Positions 13,341-21,598 of a stretch of DNA of 64,000 bases are shown here, in pieces. Both the position numbers and the translations under genes were made by a program. The notes below the pieces were generated by a model. That model did not search any database. It saw only the letters and a list, made by a program, of their open reading frames with translations, and was not told where the DNA came from. This DNA is from Homarus americanus (lineage: Eukaryota > Arthropoda > Malacostraca > Decapoda > Nephropidae). Positions within the stretch are counted from its first letter, which is position 1. Each line of letters opens with the position of its first letter. The stretch is from positions 124,001 through 188,000 of the forward strand of contig NW_024735518.1 in the NCBI RefSeq assembly GCF_018991925.1. The letters run 5' to 3'.

Positions 13341-13342
<2 letters not shown>
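12696..13342 (+). mobile_element. Penelope-like element, copy A, with inverted 5' segment
   Basis: Two collinear halves in opposite orientation. 12696-13007 on the minus strand corresponds to 39169-39480 of copy B (both 312 bp) and encodes the GIY-YIG endonuclease end (NYVGQTGK, HVRNNNHPIAWEKS). 13058-13342 on the plus strand corresponds to 39493-39778, the 3' untranslated part. Only about 12 nt of element are lost at the breakpoint, and about 50 bp of AT-rich filler (13008-13057) sits between the halves. The left edge cuts into the endonuclease of the CR1 element. The right edge passes straight into an AT microsatellite. Confidence 0.85.

Positions 13343-13417
<75 letters not shown>
13343..13417. 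repeat. (AT)n microsatellite at Penelope-like 3' end
   Basis: Pure AT run directly continuing the terminal ATCAAGATATAT of the Penelope-like copy, followed by a short AG run to 13432. The same arrangement occurs after copy B at 39779. Confidence 0.95.
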
Positions 13418-13421
<4 letters not shown>

Positions 13422-13914
13422 GAGAGAGAGAGGTATTATGTTAATTGATATGATGAGACTTAATAATCAAAATTAATTATAAAACATTCAACATTTCGAC
13501 CACAGATCCTTAATCAGCGTGTCGACCTGCACCGAGATTTTGAACCAAAGTAATTTGTTTACGCCCCAAATATTAACCTAACCTAACTTCATTTAAGTTA
13601 TTTAAAATAAGTATTATCATTTTCCCAACATTGTATCCCAGGATTCATAGCCTAGATTTCGTGAAAGAGACTACCTATGACTTTCACCAGTCTTTCGGTG
13701 TTATAAAATGTGGATGGTTTTTGGGAAAGCAGCGATACATATAACTTAAGTAAAAATCACATAATTAACATGGAACTTTAAGTTTTACGGCTATATCAAA
13801 CGGCTGACCAAGTTTTGTTTGAGGAGTTCACGTTTAGTCTAAAAACTTTACATTATATACACAAAAAGAAACTTTCATGGATAAATTGTAATGCTTGTAC
13901 GTGAGCGAGACTTC
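13418..13914. other. Unassigned DNA
   Basis: AT-rich sequence without recognisable genes or elements; two short CTAAC/CCTAA-like pieces occur near 13575. Confidence 0.5.
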
Positions 13915-14262
13915 ACCAAATGGTAGTAGGTAGTAGGCAGCTACCAAATAGGGAGGTACTACCGCCTGGTAAGATAGTGGAAGCATAATGTGTTGTGTAA
14001 TGGTAGACCCTGCTGCCATATGACATCACGAAACTTGTGACCAAGTCCCAGGTTGATGATCTGACTGACTTTCTGCCTCATTTGCACACAATTGCAGAGT
14101 CTCAATCATTTCTTTTACTTTAGCAACACAACTCATATGTCGTTTCTTACTCTAGGTCTGGGGTTTTTTCTGAATTTATTTATAGCTCAACTATTTATTT
14201 CCGCCTTATCCAGGCCCCGATGTGGTCCCGGGAGGGCCAATCCCGTAAAAACTAAAAGTGTA
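13915..14262 (+). repeat. LINE 3'-end repeat, copy A
   Basis: About 350 bp collinear with 41040-41490, sharing GTAGTAGGTAGTAGGC, GAAGCATAATGT, TGGTAGACCCTGCTG and TTTCTGCCTCATTT blocks. Its end (CAGGCCCCGATGTGG...CCCGTAAAAA) matches the 3' terminus of the Jockey-type LINE at 15.3 kb. It is therefore probably the 3' untranslated end of a 5'-truncated LINE in that family. Confidence 0.6.
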
Positions 14263-14812
14263 ACAGTTGTAGCCAGTGGTGGACTAAGAAGGTGAGGGAA
14301 GCTCAGCCCGAGTACTAATACAAAACACTATGTGAACGAAAATAAATTTATATCTTTGGTGACTCGGGATTTGACTTCCGAGTCGTCAAATAACACTTGA
14401 GACTTGACTTAAAACTCATCAATAAAGAATTGAGATTCGTCAATAATTATTTAAGACTTGACTTTGTGATTGAACAAAATAACTTGTAGATAAGTTTGGT
14501 TGCTCCTACACAATATTTTAGACAGTATTTTACACAGTATTTTTCCTCTCTCTCTCTGTTAAAGTTGTTGTCCACTTTTCTCTTTACCACTCCATTCGTC
14601 CAGGTACCTAATCCTATTTTCTCTTGTTGTTGTTCCATCTAACTCTCGCTCTACCAACACGTGTCTTTGCAAACATCAATACGTCCTTCACCCATGTGTA
14701 TCTTTCGCCTAAAGCTGCCCCATTCCTGCCTCACACCGTTGACGTCTTTCATATAACTATTTTACTTAAGTATCAGTATTACTTCACCATAAAGATAATT
14801 GATTAAATGAAA
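14263..14812. other. Unassigned DNA
   Basis: No gene seen. Short repeated ACTTGA/GACTC words occur at 14360-14465. ORFs of about 60 codons here have no recognisable features. Confidence 0.5.
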
Positions 14813-15302
14813 GTTGATATACAGGTAACTAACACAGGTCATGGTGGTAATATACAGGTAACTATCACAGGTAATGGTGGTAATATACAGGTAACTAACA
14901 CAGGTCATGGTGGTAATATACAGGTAACTATCACAGGTCATGGTGGTAATATACAGGTAACTAACACAGGTCATGGTGGTAATATACAGGTAACTAACAC
15001 AGGTCATGGTGGTAATATACAGGTAACTAACACAGGTCATGGTGGTAATATACAGGTAACTAACACAGGTCATGGTGGTAATATACAGGTAACTAACACA
15101 GGTCATGGTGGTAATATACAGGTAACTAACACAGGTCATGGTGGTAATATACAGGTAACTAACACAGGTCATGGTGGTAATATACAGGTAACTAACACAG
15201 GTCATGGTGGTAATATACAGGTAACTAACACAGGTCATGGTGGTAATATACAGGTAACTAACACAGGTCATGGTGGTAATATACAGGTAACTAACACAGG
15301 TC
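14813..15302. repeat. 33-bp minisatellite, about 15 copies
   Basis: The unit contains GGTAATATACAGGTAACTAA followed by CACAGGTCATGGT; most copies differ at one or two positions (CTATC for CTAAC in the first copies). Because 33 is a multiple of 3 and lacks stops in two frames, long ORFs appear on both strands with 11-residue repeats (NIQVTNTGHGG on plus, TCVSYLYITTM on minus). It directly abuts the 3' end of the Jockey-type LINE. Confidence 0.95.
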
Positions 15303-15424
15303 TTTTTTTTTACGGGAATTAGCCCACCCGGGCACAGGTCAAACGACCCACAACGGGGCCTGGAGGGCGAAAAAAAAAAGAGCAGAAAGAAATTGAAAAT
15401 AGAGAACAAAAAGGTTATACTGTG

Positions 15425-15910
15425 TTAATCAACACCATGAAGATGCCGGAAAACCAGCTTTTTAAAGTGAGACAGATTGTATAAGTATGGAAACACAGAA
15501 GAAGGCAGAGCATTCCACGGTTTGGAAGTGTGAGGAAAGAAGGATGTACTATAACGGGTTATTCTCGTGTGACCGACATCCACAGAGAAACGGTGGGCAC
15601 CGCGGGCAAGACGTGTGTTACGAGCCCACGGCCTTGCCGGCGGTACACAGGATGCCAAATCCACCGAACATTGCCCGTTAAAGTACCTATAAAAGAGAGA
15701 GAGTGAAGCATCACTGCGGCGAAGAGAAAAGGAAGAGAGATTGTCGACTAAAGGAGAAGAGTTAATAAGACGAAATGCCTTTGATTCCACCCTGTCTAAT
15801 AGTTGGACAGAAGAAGAGCCACTCCAGATATGAGAGCAGTACTCCAAGTTAGGACGAATGAATCCCTTATATACTTGGAGCAACTGCTCAGGAGTGAAGT
15901 AGAACGGCAT
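15425..15910 (-). pseudogene. Jockey-type LINE pol, C-terminal domain
   Basis: A 161-codon open frame containing QLLQVYKGFIRPNLEYCSHI, RVESKAFRLIN, LASCVPP, RFSVDVGHTRITRYSTSF and WNALPSSVF, ending HFKKLVFRHL. This is the conserved tail after the RT thumb in Jockey-type elements. It overlaps the RT frame by about 115 bp in another frame, so one frameshift separates them. Confidence 0.85.
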
Positions 15911-16710
15911 CTGTACAGCATTCCCAACTTTCGGGAGGCAGCTTTAGTTATACTAAGGATGTGTGATTTCCAGGACATATTGGAGGAAATGGTGAGGCCT
16001 AACATATCTATTTCAGAATTTGGGAGGATGATAGCGCCCTGAAATGTAATTGGTGGGAGATCGTCTAATTTACAAAGTGTAATTGGTAAATATTGAGTTT
16101 TATTACTATTGAACTTAACCAAGTTTGTACCTCCCCATTCAGAGATGCTGCACAGATCCGCATTGATAGAAGTAATGATATCATTTCTAGAAACAGATCT
16201 AGTTTGAGAATTAGGAGGAAGGGGAAAATGTGAAGAAGAGTGAAGAGTAGAATCATCAGCGTAAGAATGGATAGAATTAGTTGCAGAGTGAAGTAAATCA
16301 TTGATAAAAAGAAGTAAGAGAGTAGGTGAAACAACAGAACCCTGCGGGACACCACTACTGGTAGAGAAAGAGCGAGAGATCGATCGCTCGACAACAACTG
16401 CCATGGATCGGTTCTCAAGGAAGCTAGAGATGAGAAAAGAAAGTGGGGGAGAGAAACCTAAAAAGGGAAGTTTAGAAAGCAAAGACTTGTGCCATACCCT
16501 GTCAAATGCTTTGGAGATGTCGAGGGCCACGACAAAAGTTTCCTCATAATCCCTAAGAGAGGATGACCAAAGATGGGTGCAATAGGAGAGCAGATCACCA
16601 GTAGATCTCGCCTGGCGAAAGCCATACTGGTGATCCGACAAAAGAGAAAGGCGTTCAGGGTGACGGAGAAAATGGGAGTTCAAGATAGTTTCGAAAATCT
16701 TAGAGAGGGA
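15796..16710 (-). pseudogene. Jockey-type LINE RT palm and thumb
   Basis: A 295-codon frame (16683-15796), with homology upstream of its first Met, contains QYGFRQARSTGDLL, LDISKAFDRVWH (motif A), SSGVPQGSVVSP (motif B) and SYADDSTL (motif C; YADD at 16252-16263). MLGLTISSNMSWKSHI follows in the thumb. All catalytic Asp residues are present. The frame drops out near 15880, and a stop separates it from the upstream piece near 16711. Confidence 0.88.
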
Positions 16711-17415
16711 TCAAGTTAGGGAAATGGGGCGATAGTTAGAGGGATTTGAATGGTCACCCTTCTTCGGGATGGGCTGAACCGAGGCAGGCACCCAAGAAGA
16801 AGGAAAAGTTTGGGTTTTGAGGCAGAGGCGAAAGAGGCGAGCAAGCACAGGGGCGAGGGCTTCAGCACACTCCCTCAGAACACAAGGGGGTATTCCGTCC
16901 GGTCCATGCACCTTACTTACATCCAACCTGGATAACTCACCGGCAACCCTGCGAGTGGAGATTATAGGAAAGTGCATAGGTTCAGTAGGAGGAGCAGGGG
17001 TAGGAGGGATAGAGTTGGAATCGTCTAAGGTGGAATTAGAGGAGAATAAGGTGCCAAAGAGGTTGGTTTTGTCAGGGGGAGAGTTGGCTATAGAGTTATC
17101 GGGTCGGAAGAGGGGAGGAAAAGAAGGAGTGCAGAAGTTGTTACAGATGTTTTTAGTTAAGAACCAAAAGGATTTACTAGAAGAAGAATTAGTCAATACA
17201 GCGTTCTTTCTTTTAAAAAAATTCCGCTTGGCCCTACGAAGAATAGCCTTACAACGACTCCTAGATGTAATGAAAGAGGTGTGGGTAATAGGAGAAGGAA
17301 ATAGTTTCATAACTTGATACACCCTATCTCTCTCCCTACATGCAAGTGAATAGGAGAGATCAAACCATGATTGTAAAGTGAAAGTTTTGGTAGAAGATGG
17401 GATAAAAGCACTCAT
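16711..17415 (-). pseudogene. Jockey-type LINE linker and RT fingers
   Basis: A 234-codon frame with a basic linker (RCKAILRRAKRNFFKRKN), an SFWFLTKN motif, then the start of the RT: VHGPDGIPPCVLRECAEALAP, FPSSWVPASVQPIPKKGDHS and NPSNYRPISLT, where the frame ends at a stop. Continuation into the palm is immediate in another frame. Confidence 0.85.
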
Positions 17416-17790
17416 ACCACCCTGTATAATCCCAGCAAGGCTGTCAGCACATACCGAGGCGTTCCGAGTGGAAAAGCAACATTCATAAGGAAAGTCGGTG
17501 AAGAATTATCGCAAAGATTGCCAGTTTGCCCTCCGATAGTGCCATAGTGAGCGTTTAAAGGGGAGTAGGGGAGGTGGTCGTGCCCAGTTTTATTTAATAG
17601 AAATAAGATTGTGATCAGAAGACCCCAAGGGGGCAGAAATTGAGTATGCATAGTGTGAGGGGTTAGAGGTAAAACAAAGATCAAGAATGTTAGTAAGTTG
17701 ATCGAGCCGATCAGGAACGCGTGTAGGATGTTTAATTATTTGTTTCAAATCATTAAGTAATGAAAAAGAGTTTCCTCAACTCCACCTGGA
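17416..17790 (-). pseudogene. Jockey-type LINE endonuclease C-terminus
   Basis: The minus strand translates, across frames, to VPDRLDQLTNILDLCFTS followed by PLGSSDHNLISI, the conserved end of the APE-type endonuclease with its SDH motif. The N-terminal two thirds of the endonuclease are missing; the element begins inside the domain. Confidence 0.75.
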
Positions 17791-17822
17791 TCAGAGCCAA
17801 GCCACTCTCTGGGATGTACAGT

Positions 17823-18068
17823 CTCGTTCAAGATTCTTCGAACACTGCTGGAGACAACTGGCTACTCAAGGCCGTTTGTTTACTATAGTACGTAGTATAA
17901 TATAAAACGAAACAGAAAAACCCAACCATTAATTAAGCAACAGGGAACTAAGTAACCAATCACCGATAACCTTTTACATTCATTCATAATTTTTACTACG
18001 TACTATAGTAAACAAACGGCCTTGAGTTGCCAGCTGTCTCCAGCAGTGTTCGAAGAATCTTGAACGAG
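17823..18068. repeat. Fold-back element with 75-bp terminal inverted repeats
   Basis: Arms 17823-17897 and 17994-18068 are reverse complements with two mismatches (73/75), separated by 96 bp. Outer ends read CTCGTTCAAGATTCTTCG; inner ends end at TACTATAGTACGTAGTA, itself partly palindromic. No transposase and no clear target duplication. Its right end touches the 16-bp array at 18069, and its left end lies about 30 bp from the Jockey-type LINE. MITE or fold-back transposon are both possible. Confidence 0.75.
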
Positions 18069-18245
18069 GGGCTTTTGTCCTAGGAGGCTTTTGTCCTAGG
18101 AGGCTTTTGTCTTAGGAGGCTTTTGTCCTAGGAGGCTTTTGTCCTAGGAGGCTTTTGTCCTAGGAGGCTTTTGTCCTAGGAGGCTTTTGTCTTAGGAGGC
18201 TTTTGTCCTAGGAGGCTTTTGTCCTAGGAGGCTTTTGTCCGGCCC
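18069..18245. repeat. 16-bp tandem array, unit GTCCTAGGAGGCTTTT
   Basis: About 11 copies with rare C-to-T changes, ending in GTCCGGCCCCATGG. A closely related array (GTCCTAGGGGCTTTT) ends in ACCGAGCCCCACAT at 21598, suggesting both are subterminal repeats of one transposon family. Confidence 0.9.
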
Positions 18246-18852
18246 CATGGATAGCAACGACTCATGGCAAGATGTGAGATAGCCAAAGAGTTCAAAATAG
18301 CTGGTAGAGTTGGGAGAACAGCATAGCTATGCCTGCACTAAAATATTTATCGTTTACAAGCAATAATAAACGCACACAAGCATAATTTTAACCTATATTC
18401 TTGATACTGCAGCAGTCAAACATTGGTGGGTGACAAATAACTTAATAAAGTGCAACTTGTGTTTAGCAGAAGAAAACCTCAATGGAGGACAGTGATGTTT
18501 GTTTTTTATGCACCAATGGATACTTGTATATGGATAAAATACACGCGTGTGTGAGAATGTAGTCAAGTAGTACACAAAAACAGATGTATCTAAGAACGAT
18601 GTCCAGGAACGTATGAGTATCGAAGCCAACACACGAAATAAAAAGACTGGAAGATTGGCGATAAAGATTGGTCTTTGCTAGTAAATGCTCACCAATATTG
18701 AGCTTGGAAACATTGTATTGGGGAAGTCTTTGTGAAGATCTCCCTCACCTCATCCACACAATACCAGATCACTATTTTTACCTCAACCTTATATCTGAAC
18801 AACTAAAAGAGGTTTAGCGTGAAAATACAGGTTAAAATTGACGATTTGAATT
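18246..18852. other. Unassigned DNA
   Basis: No gene or known repeat recognised; a 79-codon minus-strand ORF at 18393-18632 lacks recognisable features. Confidence 0.5.
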
Positions 18853-18932
18853 ACAGGGTGTCCATAAATGATTACCCTAAAAACAATATGCTCTCATGCT
18901 CCAATCAGGGTAATCATTTATGGACACCCTGT
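18853..18932. mobile_element. 80-bp palindromic MITE-like unit
   Basis: Perfect 26-bp inverted repeats, 18853-18878 and 18907-18932, flank a 28-bp spacer. The outer sequence ACAGGGTGTCCATAAATG resembles the termini of mariner/Tc1-like non-autonomous elements. Flanks contain TTA and GTA, but no clean TA duplication is seen. Too small to encode anything. Confidence 0.65.
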
Positions 18933-19084
18933 GTATTAGGGTGATCCAGATTGTGAGCTTTAATAGCCCAGGTCATTTCAGCAGGTCACCAGGTAACAGA
19001 AGATAAGGAGGAATGTTTGGGGTAGTACATTAACCTCGAGGGTGGGGAGTCTGTGACAGTCTTACCTCAAGAGGGACGAGTTTG

Positions 19085-19285
19085 AGGCAGTGTGTTATCT
19101 TCAAGGGGGAAGTGTTGAGGCAGTGTGTTATCTTCAAGGGAAGTGTTGAGGCAGTGTGTTATCTTCAAGGGGGAAGTGTTGAGGCAGTGTGTTATCTTCA
19201 AGGGGGAAGTGTTGAGGCAGTGTGTTATCTTCAAGGTAGGGAGTGTTGAGGCAGTGTGTTATCTTCAAGGGGGGCGAGTTAGAAG
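19085..19285. repeat. 33-bp minisatellite, about six copies
   Basis: Unit approximately GTTGAGGCAGTGTGTTATCT plus TCAAGGGGGAAGT, with length variants near 19140 and 19235. Open frames across it on both strands are by-products. 19286-19847 holds nothing I recognise. Confidence 0.9.
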
Positions 19286-19847
19286 CAGTGTGTGGGAGGG
19301 GGTTGCTGCTGGCACGACACAAGTGCCACCATCAATCAAAACTTTGTCAGTCTCCCAGTTATCATCCCTGACGTAGACGGTGACCACCCTCATAAAGAAA
19401 CAACTTCCCAACAAACTTATATAAAACAAATTGAATCCCAGTGTTGTGAGGCGCGTGGGGCAGTGTAAGTTACTCTACAGAAGCTGACTTATCAGTGGCT
19501 TTAAGACTGTAGAAATTGTACTCTACTTCCTTTCACTACCCAAATTGAGCTGACTGTATAAGCTCTATTCAGCGACCAGTCACCACCCGTTGCCAATTGT
19601 TATGCCTTCTCAGGAAAGTAGGAACAAGAGACAACGATAAACATATAATCTAATCCTGTTGTATTTGTCATAAAATGTAATAGAGGGAAATAGTCTTACC
19701 ATGTGATAGAAACTCATCTCATGAGTCAAACTGTATAAAGGACGGAACATGAACAGAGAAACTACTGTAGTATGGCTTCCATCAAGGAAGCTCACAGGGT
19801 AGTCAAGCTTCATGAAGTACGGCACTGTAGAGATGGTCCCTTTCACA

Positions 19848-21037
19848 CACACTGTACCCCAGTAGAGGTCTGTTACACTGTACCCCAGTAGAGGTCTGTT
19901 ACACTGTACCCCAGTAGAGGTCTGTTACACTGTACCCCAGTAGAGGTCTGTTACACTGTACCGCAGTAGAGGTCTGTTACACCCTGTAGAGGTCTGTTAC
20001 ACTGTAACCCAGTAGAGGTCTGTTACACTGTACCCCAGTAGAGGTCACTCACACTGTACCCCAGTAGAGGTCTGTTACACTGTACCCCAGTAATGGTCTG
20101 TTACACTGTACCCCAGAGGTCACTACACTGTACCCCATAAGAGGTCTGTTACACTGTACGCCAGTAGAGAGTCTGTTACACTGTACCCCAGTAATGGTCT
20201 GTTACACTGTACCCCAGTAGAGGTCTGTTACACTGTACCCCAGTAGAGGTCTGTTACACTGTACCCCAGTAGAGGTCTGTTACACTGTACCCCAGTAGAG
20301 GTCTGTTACACTGTACCCCAGTAGAGGTCTGTTACACTGTACCCCAGTAGAGGTATGTTACACTGTACCGCAGTAGAGGTCTGTTACACTGTACCCTAGT
20401 AGAGGTCTGTTACACTGTACCCCAGTAGAGGTCTGTTGCACTGTACCCCAGTAGAGGTGTGTTACACTGTACCCCAGTAGAGGTCTGTTACACTGTACCC
20501 CAGTAATGGTCTGTTACACTGTACCCCAGTAGAGGTCTGTTACACTGTACCCCAGTAGAGGTCTGTTACACTGTACCCCAGTAGAGGTCTGTTACACTGT
20601 ACCCCAGTAGAGGTCTGTTACACTGTACCCCAGTAGAGGTCTGTTACACTGTACCCCAGTAGAGGTATGTTACACTGTACCGCAGTAGAGGTCTGTTACA
20701 CTGTACCCTAGTAGAGGTCTGTTACACTGTACCCCAGTAGAGGTCTGTTGCACTGTACCCCAGTAGAGGTCTGTTACACTGTACCCCAGTAGAGATCTGT
20801 TACACTGTACCCCAGTAGAGGTCTGTTACACTGTACCCCAGTAGAGGTCTGTTACACTGTACCCCAGTAGAGGTCTGTTACACTGTACCCCAGTAGAGGT
20901 CACTCACACTGTACCCCAGTAGAGGTCTGTTACACTGTACCCCAGTAGAGGTCACTCACACTGTACCCCAGTAGAGGTCACTCACACTGTACCCCAGTAG
21001 AGGTCTGTTACACTGTACCCCAGTAGAGGTCTGTTAC
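19848..21037. repeat. 26-bp minisatellite, about 45 copies, with 312-bp higher-order structure
   Basis: The unit is CTGTACCCCAGTAGAGGTCT followed by GTTACA. Variants include TCACTCACA for TCTGTTACA, CAGTAATGG for CAGTAGAGG, and GCAG or CTAG for CCAG. A series of variant units (TATGTT, then CGCAG, then CTAG, then GTTGCA) occurs twice, at 20351-20438 and 20663-20750, exactly 312 bp or 12 units apart. Confidence 0.95.
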
Positions 21038-21040
21038 GAG

Positions 21041-21598
21041 TGTAGGACAAAAGCCCCCAAGGAAAAAAGCCCCCAAGGACAGAAGTCCCCCATGAGAAAT
21101 AATAAGAATTCTTTAAATAAGTAATTTATTTTTTGTATAGTTTATGAACACTTCTCTAACCTAACCTAACCTAACCTTCGGGAATTCTGTTATAGTTATA
21201 CAGAAGTATACAAGGAATGTTTAGTAAATCTACAATGACGTATGTTTTGTCTACTGAGGTAATTACTCCCCTGACATTCAGTGACCTCACTGGGCCCTAG
21301 GGTCACCTCAGTAAATACAGAATGAACATGAAGGTAAAATATGTCGTCTCTTTTTTTTTAATAATGTTCTATATCAAAATTGAAAGAGTTATTATATTCA
21401 AATTATTTAAATTGTTATAATTTCATATTTAAATCTATATATTTTTTTTATTTCTAATGACCCTCTCTTTAACATAAAAACAGGGAGCTTCTGTCCTATT
21501 TTGGACTTTTACTGAGGGGCTTTTGTCCTAGGGGCTTTTGTCCCAGGGGCTTTTGTCCCAGGGGGCTTTTGTCCTAGGGGGCTTTTACCGAGCCCCAC
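21041..21598. mobile_element. Non-autonomous transposon-like unit with GGACAAAAGCCCCC inverted ends
   Basis: The left end has about three units of GGACAAAAGCCCCCAA; the right end has about five units of the reverse complement (GGGGCTTTTGTCC), finishing ACCGAGCCCCAC. The interior (21090-21480) is AT-rich and non-coding and includes a (CCTAA)n run at 21156-21177. The array at 18069-18245 carries the same motif with a similar terminal GGCCCCA. This suggests a MITE family with subterminal repeats; no transposase or clear target duplication is visible. Confidence 0.55.
21156..21177. repeat. Interstitial (CCTAA)n telomere-type repeat
   Basis: About four perfect CCTAA units, the complement of the TTAGG telomere repeat of many arthropods. 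A degenerate TTAGG-rich stretch on the other strand lies at 50150-50235. Too short to imply a telomere. Confidence 0.8.

Larger units (their letters stand above)
15303..17790 (-). mobile_element. Jockey-type LINE, 5'-truncated in the endonuclease
   Basis: On the minus strand: endonuclease C-terminus (about 17790-17420), linker and RT fingers (17415-16711), RT palm with YADD (16710-15911), and a C-terminal domain ending at 15425. The 3' UTR finishes near 15303 in GCTAATTCCCGTAAAAAAA. Order and motifs are those of Jockey-type pol proteins common in decapod genomes. The frame is broken at several points, so it is inactive, but the catalytic box is intact. The 5' boundary lies just before the fold-back element at 17823. 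Confidence 0.88.

Noticed and set aside
14762..15409. Long ORFs on both strands over the 33-bp minisatellite (171 and 215 codons)
   Set aside because: They exist only because the repeat unit is a multiple of three without stops; the peptides are pure 11-residue repeats on both strands.
21156..21177. True telomere or chromosome end
   Set aside because: Only about four units and single-copy-like DNA on both sides.
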